A stretch of DNA of 64,000 nt from Pseudotabrizicola alkalilacus (GTDB lineage Bacteria > Pseudomonadota > Alphaproteobacteria > Rhodobacterales > Rhodobacteraceae). A model generated the notes under the pieces. It was not told where the DNA came from. It saw only the letters and a program-made list of their open reading frames with translations, and did no database searches. Positions 33,842-43,111 of this stretch are shown in pieces. The position numbers and the translations under genes are program-made. The stretch covers positions 62,001-126,000 of the forward strand of contig NZ_QWEY01000011.1 in assembly GCF_003443995.1 (NCBI RefSeq). Reading direction: 5' to 3'. The number at the start of each line of letters is the position of its first letter. The first letter of the stretch is position 1.

Positions 33842-33850
33842 GTCTGTCTA

Positions 33851-33882
33851 TGCCACGGCGCGGTTCTTGTCGCGCCGTGGCA
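33851..33882. terminator. Perfect 12-bp-stem hairpin after the tail-collar genes
   Basis: TGCCACGGCGCG/CGCGCCGTGGCA with an 8-nt loop, 10 bp after the stop of copy 3. Very stable and probably the end of the tail-collar transcript, although no U-tract follows. Confidence 0.7.
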
Positions 33883-33954
33883 GCTAAGTTCCCGGTTATA
33901 CCGGGTTAAACCGAGCCCATCCCGTCACCTTGGTCTGGCGACAGCCGTTATGAT

Positions 33955-34004
33955 CGTTGGCCGGGCTTGTGCTTGGGCATAGCACGTGCTTGGTCCGGCC
34001 AACG
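33955..34004 (+). terminator. Second hairpin with T-run between convergent genes
   Basis: Perfect 10-bp outer stem CGTTGGCCGG/CCGGCCAACG followed directly by TTTT on the plus strand. The 30-nt interior contains further short complementarity. It lies 15 bp from the stop of the convergent gene at 34019. Confidence 0.55.
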
Positions 34005-34018
34005 TTTTCGCGATGTTT

Positions 34019-35644
34019 TCAGCGTGGAACAATGGTGGGTGCATCCGGATAGCTGACGCATAGTCCATCGGTCCCCGCCGTTACGCAACTTGCGTTCAGA
34101 ATGCCCCAGACGAAATCAATCTGGGTGGCTGAAACCGAGGGTCCGCCATTCTGATAGAACCAGGACATCAAGGGTGCGCCCATGACCACTTCGCCATAGC
34201 CAAGGACACTGGGCCGCCAGGATGCACCGACGCCTTGCATGCCCGCCGATCCATTGGCATCAACCGAGGCTTGGGCATGGCAGGTCAGGCACGACGCCGT
34301 ATTGACAAAACCACCTTCGGTAACCGTAGCGCCCATGCCTGTCGGCACGCCACCGGCAGTGACGAAGCTCGATTGCGTCCCTTTCAGCCGGTAATTCATC
34401 CAGGCCGGATCATCGACCGTTATCACGCGCGGATCGCTGTCAACCGAAGCGCTGGCGATACCCAGTGCAGAGAACATCTCTGCAAGAGAGGGTGTGATCT
34501 GTTCACCCGTGATTGCCGGATCGTAGACTTGCCCGGTCAGGAACAATGGGTCATTGCCGGATGTCTTGTCATTGTTCAGTTCCATCATGGGCGGAACGAA
34601 GCTTGATCCGAAATCTGCACCTGGTTGAGCGGTGCCGTTCGCCTGATAGCCGAAACTGTCATTGCAACCGATGTAATCGCACCGCCCCCGGTTTGCGACA
34701 TGTTCCATCGCATACCAGTGCCAGACCGGCAGATCTTTGGAAGCATTCGTCATCGCGACCATGTAGTAATAGCCCGGCACGCTGCCGGCACTGCCATCAC
34801 CTTCGATCCAGACCGTCAGATAGGGAAACTCGGGATTGTTTGGTGGGTCTATTGTGGTTCCATCCGGCGCTGTGGCCGTAATCAGCTCCTGATCAAGCAT
34901 GATGTCCTGATGCAGAAAGTCTGCTTTGACCATGACGGCATCAATCGGGAACCTGACTTCCAGCGCGTGGGCGTTTGCGATATCGCCTGCATTCAGAGCA
35001 GCGTTCTGCGCGCGATTGCGCGCACCAAAGCCTTCGCGGGTATAGAGGTCGTTGCGGTAGATGTAGTCGATCATGGGCTTGTTTCTGAACACCAGTTCCA
35101 GTTCCAGATCGCGCAGCAGGCGGCCGGGGTCGATTTGATCATCCAGCAGCATGCCGCGATGGTTGACGGCTGACCCGCCCGGCATTCCGTTTGGTATTGC
35201 TGGCAACGGGCTGGGCACCGTGTAATCAGCGCGATAGACCGGGCAACCCGGCGTCGGGGTCGCCGCGGGATCAATCGCCGCATTGGGATCACAGCATCCG
35301 GTTGTCACTGTCGCGGTACACAGTGGCAATGGGGATGCTGGCCAGATTGTCTGGTCGATTCCCCAATTCCACCATTCCTGCGTGATCGCTTCGCCAAACT
35401 GGACCCATGCAAATGCATCCGGGCAAGCCGAAGCCGCCGATCCGGCGTTTGCCCCTATGATCGAAGGCTGTCCGTCGGTCACGCCAACCTGACAGGCGCT
35501 GTCATCCTGCACAAAACTGCGAAAGAGCATCATTTTCTGCAGCCCGTTGGGGGCCGTTTGCTCGGTCTGAGCAAAAGCACCAAGCGGGGAAACAAAATTT
35601 GCGGCAAGGAAAGAAAGGCTGAAAGCGTGGAGCAGTATTTTCAC
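34019..35644 (-). CDS. Exported protein of unknown function with one haem-c-binding motif
   Basis: Protein of 541 residues that I do not recognise. A GTG start at 35644 is preferred: GAGGGA lies 8 nt upstream and a signal peptide follows directly (VKILLHAFSL ... FVSPLGAFAQTE, cleavage near residue 26). The mature part has many Cys residues, including CDYIGC and a CC pair. One CLTCH motif (Cys452-His456) near the C-terminus would attach a single haem c. Trp/Tyr/Asp-rich stretches such as EWWNWGID and PVWHWYAMEH suggest an extracytoplasmic enzyme or redox protein. It lies between the tail-collar genes and the T2SS. A T2SS substrate is possible but unproven. Confidence 0.75.
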   Translation of the reverse strand: MKILLHAFSLSFLAANFVSPLGAFAQTEQTAPNGLQKMMLFRSFVQDDSACQVGVTDGQPSIIGANAGSAASACPDAFAWVQFGEAITQEWWNWGIDQTIWPASPLPLCTATVTTGCCDPNAAIDPAATPTPGCPVYRADYTVPSPLPAIPNGMPGGSAVNHRGMLLDDQIDPGRLLRDLELELVFRNKPMIDYIYRNDLYTREGFGARNRAQNAALNAGDIANAHALEVRFPIDAVMVKADFLHQDIMLDQELITATAPDGTTIDPPNNPEFPYLTVWIEGDGSAGSVPGYYYMVAMTNASKDLPVWHWYAMEHVANRGRCDYIGCNDSFGYQANGTAQPGADFGSSFVPPMMELNNDKTSGNDPLFLTGQVYDPAITGEQITPSLAEMFSALGIASASVDSDPRVITVDDPAWMNYRLKGTQSSFVTAGGVPTGMGATVTEGGFVNTASCLTCHAQASVDANGSAGMQGVGASWRPSVLGYGEVVMGAPLMSWFYQNGGPSVSATQIDFVWGILNASCVTAGTDGLCVSYPDAPTIVPR

Positions 35645-35806
35645 TTTTTGTCCCTCATGTAATGCCAAGTCCGTATGGTACGAGAGCACGCGAATAAACT
35701 TTCGCGATACCAAAATTGATATCACACAACTATAAGTTTTGTCACGGAAACGTTATTTAAAAATGAAATGTCAATTCAACGCGTGTGACCATGAAGGGGG
35801 CTGTCT

Positions 35807-37255
35807 TTACGCTCCTGTTCCAGCGGTGAAGTCCAATCTGTCGGCGATCAAGGTGCGTTTTCCGACGCCGGTCTGATTGCAGGCATCGCATCCGGTTCCG
35901 CCACAGGTCGTGCAATTGACCAATCGCAGCTCCTGTGCCAGCACGCCCCGCAAGACATCGCGCAGAAGAAATTCGGAAACACCAAGATCGGTCAGCCGGT
36001 TTACAGCCCCGGCAGCGCTGTTGGTATGCAGAGTTGACAGCACAAGGCGGCCAACTTGTGCGGCACGGACTGCGATTTCGGCTGTCTCTGCGTCGCGGAT
36101 CTCACCGACCATGATGATGTTCGGATCATGCCTCAACACACTGCGCAGCACCGTCGCAAAGGTCAGGCCAACCTCTTCCTGCACCTGAATCTGCTGCATT
36201 CCGGCCAGTTGGTATTCGACCGGATCTTCGACAGTAATAATCTTGCGGCCGGGCGTATTCAGATGTGACAACGCTGTGTAAAGCGTGGTGGTCTTACCCG
36301 ATCCGGTCGGACCGGTAACCAAAAACAAGCCGCTGGGGCGGTTCAGAATGCCCTTGATCCACGCCACGATGTCTGGGTCAAATCCCAGTTGCGCCCAGCC
36401 AAGACGCAGCGCTTTTGGGTCGAGCACACGTGCGACGATGCTTTCTCCCGCATGGGTGGGCAAGGAAGAGAAGCGGAAATCGACACGGCGCCCTGCGATA
36501 ATGGCTTGCAGTCGTCCATCTTGGGGCAGGCGCCGTTCGGCCACGTTCAGCCCCGCCATCACCTTGAGACGTGCAACCACCGAGCCGGGCGTCAGTTGCG
36601 GCGGTACGGGTTGCGGCACCAATACGCCATGCAGGCGATAGCGCAGACCGAGCACGCCATCGGTCGCCTCGACATGGATGTCAGACGCTTGTGCCAGTAC
36701 CGCATCAGACAACATATCCTGCACAAAGCGGATCACCGGCCCGTCAAATTCGGCCCGCCGCAGGTCTTCGCTGTCGCGGTCTGTCTGCGCCACCCCTGTC
36801 TCATCATGACCGGACTTGTCGGTGGCGCGCGTCAGCAAAGCGCGCACTTCGGCACTGGTCGCGGCAACAACGCTGACACTTTTGTCCAACAGAAAGCCAA
36901 TCTCTGCCGAAGTGCCCTGATCCAGCGGGTCGGCCATGGCCAGCAGAACGCCGGGCCCTTCGTGCTCCAGAGGCACCGCCATATGCGCCAATAGGTAATC
37001 GGGCGTCAGTGTGCTGATCGCGGCGGTCTCTGCGGTGTGTCGGTCGGGGGAAAGCATCGGTATGTCGTGCAGTTTCGACAGCGCCGTGAGCAACGCGTCT
37101 TCTTCGACCAACCCCAGCTTGAGCAGGATACGATCAATTCTGCCGCCTTCGCGGGCAGCCAAAGCCTGTGCGCGGGCCAAACCCTCGGCATTGGCGACAT
37201 TCGCTGAAAGCAGGGCATCAACAAGACCCTGTTCGCTGTCAGATCTGGCAACCAT
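35807..37255 (-). CDS. gspE: Type II secretion system ATPase GspE, short C-terminal form
   Basis: Cytoplasmic hexameric ATPase of the T2SS, 482 residues from the start at 37255 (GGAG upstream; an ATG at 37312 has no site). The N1E/MshEN domain occupies ~1-140. The ATPase core has SDIHVEA, Walker A VTGPTGSGKTTTLYTAL, the Asp/His boxes and Walker B NIIMVGEIRDAETA. Typical GspE has two CxxC pairs about 30 residues apart and ~70 residues after them. Here they are CTTC and CDAC, only four residues apart, and the protein ends 23 residues later. It is transcribed away from the other T2SS genes. Confidence 0.92.
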   Translation of the reverse strand: MVARSDSEQGLVDALLSANVANAEGLARAQALAAREGGRIDRILLKLGLVEEDALLTALSKLHDIPMLSPDRHTAETAAISTLTPDYLLAHMAVPLEHEGPGVLLAMADPLDQGTSAEIGFLLDKSVSVVAATSAEVRALLTRATDKSGHDETGVAQTDRDSEDLRRAEFDGPVIRFVQDMLSDAVLAQASDIHVEATDGVLGLRYRLHGVLVPQPVPPQLTPGSVVARLKVMAGLNVAERRLPQDGRLQAIIAGRRVDFRFSSLPTHAGESIVARVLDPKALRLGWAQLGFDPDIVAWIKGILNRPSGLFLVTGPTGSGKTTTLYTALSHLNTPGRKIITVEDPVEYQLAGMQQIQVQEEVGLTFATVLRSVLRHDPNIIMVGEIRDAETAEIAVRAAQVGRLVLSTLHTNSAAGAVNRLTDLGVSEFLLRDVLRGVLAQELRLVNCTTCGGTGCDACNQTGVGKRTLIADRLDFTAGTGA

Positions 37256-37347
37256 TGCTATACTTCTCCGCTCTCGTCTGGCAGGCACTTTCGCAGCAGC
37301 TTGGGGTGTCATAGCATGACGGGTGGGGAAGTCATCGGGGCAACAGG

Positions 37348-38358
37348 GTGAGCGAGCGAGAGCAAAGGTCAATCGGCGTGGCGCGTCAGGGTGGTGTGCC
37401 GGTTCTGCAAGGGCTTTGGTCTGCCATGGCCGCGTTGTTTCAGCCTTGGGTGCCCGCCCGTGCGCCGCGCAAGGTCCATCTGACCTCTCTGCCGCTGACA
37501 GAAGAAGATCTTGGCAAGATGCGCATCCCCGCCGGGCGCGTCAGCCTTGTCCTGCCAGCAAGTGCCTGTCTGGAGCGTGACGTTACCCTGCCGCGGGCGG
37601 CAAGGGCAAAGGCGGCGCAAGCCATCTCCCTGAACCTGCGGGGATCACTGCCTTCGGGGGGAAAGGGGTTGATCTGGCGGCACAGGCCGGCGTCTGAACC
37701 TGGCGCGACGCTGGTCTATCGCTGTGCTCTTGTCAAAGAAGCTCATCTGACGCAGCTGCGCGAGGCGGCGGCTGGGGCAGGGGTAAAGGTGGCAGATATA
37801 CGGTTGCCCGATTATCCGGGGGTGGGCTTTGACGCGCCTGTTCTGTGGCAAGCCATGCCAAACCTGCCCACAACAGCAAAGAACTGGGCGGCTGCGACGG
37901 GGCTTGTCTGCATTCTGCTGGCGCTTCTCGTGATTGTCCTGACCGAGGCGCAGGTGGCAAAGGTTTCGGAGCAGGTATCGGTCCGCAGTGCTCGCGTGAC
38001 CCAGCTGGAGCAGCGGCTCGCCGAAGCCGAGGCGCAAGAGGCGCGCGGAACCGCCGATGCGGTGCTGACGGCGACGCAGATCGTAGATTTCCGGAACGGG
38101 CTTCGCCCTTTGTCCGGGCTTGGTCTTGTGGCCGCGGGGTTACCTCCGGATGTCTGGATTTCGGAACTGTCGGTTGCCGCTGGCGGCTGGCGTCTGTCCG
38201 GCTTTGCAAGCGGCGAGGTGACGGAAACCGTAACGGCGCTGCAAGCCCTGCCGGGAGCCGGAAATGTGCGCCTGTCTGGTCCGGTCATGTTTGACACCTA
38301 TAGCCAGAAAAGCCGCTTCGATATCGAGATGACCCTGTTGCCGGAAAGCGTGCCGTGA
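37348..38358 (+). CDS. gspL: Type II secretion GspL-like inner-membrane protein
   Basis: Protein of 336 residues beginning at a GTG. The N-terminal cytoplasmic part (~1-170) is degenerate actin-like and would contact GspE. One membrane helix follows near residues 185-205 (AATGLVCILLALLVIVL). A short coiled coil (VTQLEQRLAEAEAQEARG) and a periplasmic PilN/ferredoxin-like domain (WISELSVAAGGWRLSG) complete it. This is the GspL plan, somewhat shorter than the ~400-residue norm. The next gene, gspM-like, overlaps by 4 bp. Confidence 0.82.
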   Translation: MSEREQRSIGVARQGGVPVLQGLWSAMAALFQPWVPARAPRKVHLTSLPLTEEDLGKMRIPAGRVSLVLPASACLERDVTLPRAARAKAAQAISLNLRGSLPSGGKGLIWRHRPASEPGATLVYRCALVKEAHLTQLREAAAGAGVKVADIRLPDYPGVGFDAPVLWQAMPNLPTTAKNWAAATGLVCILLALLVIVLTEAQVAKVSEQVSVRSARVTQLEQRLAEAEAQEARGTADAVLTATQIVDFRNGLRPLSGLGLVAAGLPPDVWISELSVAAGGWRLSGFASGEVTETVTALQALPGAGNVRLSGPVMFDTYSQKSRFDIEMTLLPESVP

Positions 38359-38924
38359 CCGAAACGATGAAAACAGGGTTGCGGGGCTTTGCTCTTCTTG
38401 TGCTGCTGTGTGCGGCGTCGGCTGTGCTTCTTTTTCAGATCACCAGCCAAAGCCGTGGACGGCTTGCCACTGAAATCGCAGCGCTGGAAACTCTTGGGCA
38501 GAGGGAAGCCCAGCTGATGCAGCGGCTGATGGTCCTGCAGCCCGGTGGCCGATCGGGGGCCACAACCCTGCCTGAAGATGCGATCTGGCCACAGGAAAGT
38601 CTTTCAGCAGTCGAGCGCGCGATTCAGGATGTTGTCTTGCTTGCGTCTCAACAGTCAGGTCTGACGGTCATTTCTTTCGGTGGGCTTGGCGGGGATGCGC
38701 GCTGTATCATCCCCTGTTCCACCTATGAACTCGAACTCACCGGAGGCCATTCCGAGGTGGTTGCGTTTCTTGGCGCAGTCGAGGCAATTCGTCCTGCGCT
38801 GTCAACACGGCAGGTCTGGATGCGCCAGCTGCCTCCCGATGGCAGTACGACCAGCGCGCCGATCAATCTTCGCCTTACCCTTTGGGCGCTTGCGCCCGAG
38901 ATCGTGAATGGGCAGGCCGAATGA
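38355..38924 (+). CDS. gspM: Type II secretion GspM-like inner-membrane protein
   Basis: Bitopic protein of 189 residues starting at a GTG coupled to the gspL stop. An N-terminal membrane helix (GFALLVLLCAASAVLLFQI) is followed by a coiled coil and a ferredoxin-like periplasmic domain (YELELTGGHSEVVAFLGAVEAI), the GspM layout. Sequence identity to classical GspM is not evident, so the call rests on size, topology and its place between gspL and the GspC-like gene. Confidence 0.75.
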   Translation: MTETMKTGLRGFALLVLLCAASAVLLFQITSQSRGRLATEIAALETLGQREAQLMQRLMVLQPGGRSGATTLPEDAIWPQESLSAVERAIQDVVLLASQQSGLTVISFGGLGGDARCIIPCSTYELELTGGHSEVVAFLGAVEAIRPALSTRQVWMRQLPPDGSTTSAPINLRLTLWALAPEIVNGQAE

Positions 38925-39433
38925 TACGGCTTCCCCCCCTTGGCTTTGTGCTGCCGGTGCTGACCGCGCTTGGTGTCACGCTGGCGCTGATACCCGAAGG
39001 GTATGTGCCTGCGCCGATGGTGACCAATGCGGTGCTTGGCGCTGCGAGGGCCGCTTCTGTATCGGCCTTGCCCCCGCTTTCAGATGTAGCCGCAGTCGAA
39101 AGCGTCTTTGCCGAGCGGCCGCTTTTGGCCGAAGACCGCCGCCCACCGCAGGTCAGTGCAGTGCAAGCGTCAGAGCCAGCGCTGGCGGTGGAAATGCCCG
39201 TGGCAGTGCCTGATCTCCTGGCCCCGACTGCGCCACGGATTGCAGGTTTGATAACCGCTGACGGTCAAACCCGCGTTCTGCTTCGTGATGCGGTCAGCGG
39301 TAAGGAAAGCTGGACGCGACTGGGTGAGACCGTTGGCGGTTGGACATTGATAGAAATAACACAGATGACTGCGATACTGGAGGCACAAGGGGTGCAAGTC
39401 ACTGTTCAGCTGTTTCAAGACAGGCTACCCTGA
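38921..39433 (+). CDS. gspC: Type II secretion GspC-like protein
   Basis: Bitopic protein of 170 residues with one N-terminal helix (PLGFVLPVLTALGVTLALI). The C-terminal domain PRIAGLITADGQTRVLLRDAVSGKE, followed by GGWTLIEITQMTAIL, matches the homology-region domain of GspC, which binds the secretin. The ATG at 38921 overlaps the gspM stop by 4 bp; a longer frame to 38882 lies inside gspM. There is no PDZ or coiled-coil C-terminal domain, making it shorter than enteric GspC. It may be annotated elsewhere as GspN. Confidence 0.75.
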   Translation: MIRLPPLGFVLPVLTALGVTLALIPEGYVPAPMVTNAVLGAARAASVSALPPLSDVAAVESVFAERPLLAEDRRPPQVSAVQASEPALAVEMPVAVPDLLAPTAPRIAGLITADGQTRVLLRDAVSGKESWTRLGETVGGWTLIEITQMTAILEAQGVQVTVQLFQDRLP

Positions 39434-39483
39434 TCACCGAGCAGATAAAAAAGACCTGAATACAGGCCATCTTGGTGAAACTC

Positions 39484-41532
39484 ATGCGTTCTATGTGGTT
39501 ACGTGCCATCGGCATGACCCTTGGCATTTGTGGCGTGGCGGTTCTTGCCGGCTGTGTTGAAAATGGTCCGGGGCGCAGTTCGGGCTTTTTCGGGGCAGAC
39601 GGGCCTAATCGCGGCGGCGTTGCCTCACGCGGGATCACTCAGCACGGGCTGGTTGGGGGCGGCGTGGCACCCGGTGCCTTGCAACGCGGCTCTGACGTAT
39701 TTCTTGATAGTACCGGAGGGGGCCTTGAAGACCGCCGTGCGATCGTGGTGCCAGAAGATGGTCAGCGCGTGCAGCTTTCGCTGGTCAATGCGTCGATTGA
39801 TGCAGCGGCCAAGGCGGTGCTGTCTGATACGCTGGGTCTGAATTATGTGATCGATACCGGCGTGCAAGGCAGCATCACCATTCAAACCACGGGCGCGATA
39901 CCGAAAGATGCCTTGCTTGATCTGTTTGAAACTTCGTTGCAGGCCAATAATGCCCAGCTTCGCAAAGAAGGTGCGGTGGTGCGGATCGTACCCGGTGCCA
40001 GTGGCAATTCAACCTTTCGGGTGGCGGGACGGGACGCGCTGACCGGATCGTCGATCATGGTGGCCCCACTCCGCTTTGTTTCTGCGACCGAAATGGTCAA
40101 GCTGCTGGAGCCTTTGTCAGAACAGGGGCTGAAAGTTGTGGCCGAACAGCGCCGCAATCTTTTGTTGTTTTCCGGCAGCCCGGCGCTGATGGAAAGCGCC
40201 CTTGATGCGCTGAATCTGTTTGATGTCGATGTTCTTCAGGGTAAATCCGTCGCGCTGGTCCGCCTGCGCTCCGCCGATCCCGAGGCGGTTGTCCCCGAGC
40301 TGCAACGGATTTTCGAGGCAGAGGAAGGCGGGATGCTGAACGGGGTGGTCGAGTTCATTCCCAATCCGCGCTTGTCATCCATCCTTGTGATTTCGTCACG
40401 CGCAACCTACGTGGCCAAGGCGCAACGCTGGATCCGGGAACTGGACCAGACGGCGGCAGGGTCTTCGACCTATCTTGCAACTTACGAACTGCAAAATCGC
40501 AGCGCCTCAGAGGTTGCGCCCATTCTGAATGAATTGCTGCAGGGCGGCAGCCCGGCACCGGCGGGCGGTGAAGCCCAGGTGCAGATGGCATCATTTGGGG
40601 ATGAGGGCAGCTCGATGCGGGTCGCCGCCGATGACAGTCGCAACGCGTTGATTGTCATGGGCGACCGGAACGATCACGATCAGGTAACATCGTTGTTGCG
40701 CAGCCTCGACAGCTCTGCACGTCAGGTTTTGCTGGAAGCGACCATTGCCGAAGTGACCCTGAACGACGAGATCAAGATCGGCACGCGCTGGTTTTTTGAA
40801 AGCGGCAAGTGGGATTTCCGGTTTTCGGATCTGTCCAGCGGCGGCGTTTCCGGCAATTCGCCCGGCTTTACCGCCGTGTTTGGATCGGGCGATGCCAATG
40901 TCGCCCTGTCGGCTCTGGCCAGCGTGACCGATGTAAAGGTGATTTCTGCCCCAACGCTGATGGTGATGGACAACAAAGAAGGCATTTTGCAGATCGGCGA
41001 TCAGGTGCCGATTGCACGGCAAAACAGCACTTCAAGCGACACGCCCAACGCGCCGGTGCTGACACAGGTGGAATACCGCGATACGGGGATCATCCTGCGG
41101 GTCAAGCCGCGGATCGGCGACGGCGGTCGCGTGATGCTGGACATCAGCCAAGAGGTCAGCGACGTGGCTGAAACCCGCACATCCGGAATTGACAGTCCCA
41201 CGATCCGCCAGCGCAAGGTGCAGACCACTGTTGCTCTTGGCGATGGGCAGACGCTGGCTCTGGGCGGACTGGTTCAGGAGACGGATAATGCGACCAATTC
41301 GCAGGTGCCGGGTCTGGGCAAGGTGCCTGTGGTCGGCAACTTGTTCAGGTCAAAGAACAGCCGCAAAGGGCGTACCGAACTCCTGATCCTGATCCGCCCG
41401 CGCGTGGTGCGCAACGAGGGCGAAGCCGCAGATGCGACAGCCTATTGGCGGGGCAAAGTGTCGGGGTCGAATTCGCTGTTGAATGCGGGGCTTGGATCAG
41501 CGCGCCACACCGTGCGCGACTATTCGCACTAG
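39484..41532 (+). CDS. gspD: Type II secretion outer-membrane secretin GspD
   Basis: Secretin of about 682 residues. The N-terminus carries a lipobox VLAGC, so it may be an outer-membrane lipoprotein. N-domains follow (N0 from ~95, repeated N1-N3 blocks at ~180-420, e.g. RNLLLFSGSPALMESALDAL and RNALIVMGDRNDHDQV). The secretin domain has VTDVKVISAPTLMVMDNKEGILQIGDQVP and VPGLGKVPVVGNLFRSKNS near the end. Starts are possible at a TTG (39472), GTG (39475) or ATG (39484); GGTGA favours the ATG. Confidence 0.94.
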   Translation: MRSMWLRAIGMTLGICGVAVLAGCVENGPGRSSGFFGADGPNRGGVASRGITQHGLVGGGVAPGALQRGSDVFLDSTGGGLEDRRAIVVPEDGQRVQLSLVNASIDAAAKAVLSDTLGLNYVIDTGVQGSITIQTTGAIPKDALLDLFETSLQANNAQLRKEGAVVRIVPGASGNSTFRVAGRDALTGSSIMVAPLRFVSATEMVKLLEPLSEQGLKVVAEQRRNLLLFSGSPALMESALDALNLFDVDVLQGKSVALVRLRSADPEAVVPELQRIFEAEEGGMLNGVVEFIPNPRLSSILVISSRATYVAKAQRWIRELDQTAAGSSTYLATYELQNRSASEVAPILNELLQGGSPAPAGGEAQVQMASFGDEGSSMRVAADDSRNALIVMGDRNDHDQVTSLLRSLDSSARQVLLEATIAEVTLNDEIKIGTRWFFESGKWDFRFSDLSSGGVSGNSPGFTAVFGSGDANVALSALASVTDVKVISAPTLMVMDNKEGILQIGDQVPIARQNSTSSDTPNAPVLTQVEYRDTGIILRVKPRIGDGGRVMLDISQEVSDVAETRTSGIDSPTIRQRKVQTTVALGDGQTLALGGLVQETDNATNSQVPGLGKVPVVGNLFRSKNSRKGRTELLILIRPRVVRNEGEAADATAYWRGKVSGSNSLLNAGLGSARHTVRDYSH

Positions 41533-41538
41533 CGCGCC

Positions 41539-42732
41539 ATGCCGCGTTTTCGCTATGCCGCCTATGCTGCAGATGGCAGCGCCGAAAACGGCGCGCTGCA
41601 GGCCGCATCCGAGGCAGAGGCGCTCAAGCGGCTGGCGGCCCTTGGTCTGACGGTCACCGATCTGGGCCCAGACAGGGCCGGGCAGGGCGCGGCAGGCGGG
41701 CGCATCATTCCTTTGGCAGCGCAAGCCGATCTGGCCGAGCAGTTGAGCGTTTTGTTTGCCGCGCGCCTGCCTGCGCCAAAGGTGGCCGAAATAGTCGCCA
41801 CATCAAACCGCACCCCCGCAATCCGGCGCCATTTTCAGCGCGTGGGCCAGCTGATGGCAGATGGCGCGGGCTTTGCCGATGCGATGGAACAGGCGTCGGA
41901 CCGGCTGTCCCCGCTTTTCTCGGTCATGGCCAGCATCGGGCAGGCCACAGCGCGCCCCGGCCAGCAGATGCCGCAACTGGCCACCGCCCTGCGCCGCCAG
42001 CAAAAAATGCTGGGCCAGCTGAGCGGTGCCTTGGTCTACCCCGCGATCCTTTTGGTGGGGGGGGTGGGCATCATTCTTGTGATGTCGTTGTTTCTGGCGC
42101 CGCGCCTTGCCGTCATCTTTACCTCTGTCAATCAACCGCTGCCTTCGGCAATCGCGGGCTTTGTCGCGTTGGGAGAGGGCGTGGTGGTCTGGGGGCTGCC
42201 CGTCGCAATTGGCGTCGCGGCGGCTCTGCTCTGGGTTATCCGGGCGTTGCGTCGTCCTGGGTCTGACCTGCGCCGGATGATGCGCCGCTTTCCCGGCTTT
42301 GGCCCGGTGCTCCGGGATGTCAGTCTCGCCCGGATCGTGCGGGCGGTGCAGCTGATGCAAGAGGCCGGAATGCCACTCGCCGTGTCGCTTTCGGCGGCGG
42401 CGAGTGCCTTTTCCACCGATCCGGAGGCCGCCCTGTTTGCCCGCGCAGCCGAGGCGCTGGAGGGTGGCGCGCGCGCATCATCAGTCTTGTCGCAAGACCC
42501 CTCACTGCCCGCGATGTTGCGCGAAATGATCCGCATCGGCGAAGAAACCAACACGTTGCCGCAGGTCTTGTCTGTCGCAGCCACAGCGTTGGAGGACGAG
42601 GTCGAACGCCGTCTGCAACGCATGATGGCGCTTGCAACGCCATTGCTGACCCTGCTGATCGGTGCGGTGATTGCGTTGATTGTCGGTTCCGTGATGAGCG
42701 CAATTCTGTCGGTGAATGACCTTGCGCTCTAG
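41539..42732 (+). CDS. gspF: Type II secretion inner-membrane platform protein GspF
   Basis: Platform protein of 397 residues with two repeated T2SSF domains and three membrane helices. The start PRFRYAAYAADGS is characteristic of GspF. LSGALVYPAILLVGGVGIILVMSLFLAPRL near residue 160 and RIVRAVQLMQEAGMPLAVSL near residue 265 mark the first helix region and the second repeat. IGEETNTLPQVL near 330 is the conserved C-terminal motif. It overlaps the next pseudopilin gene by 17 bp. Confidence 0.94.
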   Translation: MPRFRYAAYAADGSAENGALQAASEAEALKRLAALGLTVTDLGPDRAGQGAAGGRIIPLAAQADLAEQLSVLFAARLPAPKVAEIVATSNRTPAIRRHFQRVGQLMADGAGFADAMEQASDRLSPLFSVMASIGQATARPGQQMPQLATALRRQQKMLGQLSGALVYPAILLVGGVGIILVMSLFLAPRLAVIFTSVNQPLPSAIAGFVALGEGVVVWGLPVAIGVAAALLWVIRALRRPGSDLRRMMRRFPGFGPVLRDVSLARIVRAVQLMQEAGMPLAVSLSAAASAFSTDPEAALFARAAEALEGGARASSVLSQDPSLPAMLREMIRIGEETNTLPQVLSVAATALEDEVERRLQRMMALATPLLTLLIGAVIALIVGSVMSAILSVNDLAL

Positions 42733-43111
42733 GCGGAACCGACGTGGAGGCGTCATCTTGCTTGAGGCGCTGGTCGCCTTTGGGCTGGTTGCGTTTGTGC
42801 TGGGTTTCGCGCTGCCGATTGTCAGCGGTGCGGCAGCGCAGCAGGCGCGTCGACTGCAAGATCTGAACGCCGCAGAATTTGCGGTCTCATTGGCCGAGGC
42901 GTATCGCGCGACCTTTCCGCAGATGGAGGCCGAAGGTCAGGATCCGGCCGGTTGGGCCTGGCGCATCACCGAACGCAGCGTCGCACCCGACGGGCAGACC
43001 TCGCTTGATCCTGTCATGCGGCTTGTCGAGGTACAGATTACGGTTTGGCATATTGATCGCAGGGCAGAGCCGACCACCTTTTCCACGCTGATCGCCCGGC
43101 CCAGATCATGA
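42716..43111 (+). CDS. gspI: Minor pseudopilin, GspI-like
   Basis: Small protein of 131 residues with a type IV prepilin leader: MTLRSRRNRRGG before VILLEALVAFGLVAF, giving a processing site after Gly12 and Glu at +5. The remainder is a short globular part. Position between gspF and a GspJ-like gene suggests GspI, but GspH cannot be excluded since only four pseudopilin genes are present. Confidence 0.78.
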   Translation: MTLRSRRNRRGGVILLEALVAFGLVAFVLGFALPIVSGAAAQQARRLQDLNAAEFAVSLAEAYRATFPQMEAEGQDPAGWAWRITERSVAPDGQTSLDPVMRLVEVQITVWHIDRRAEPTTFSTLIARPRS

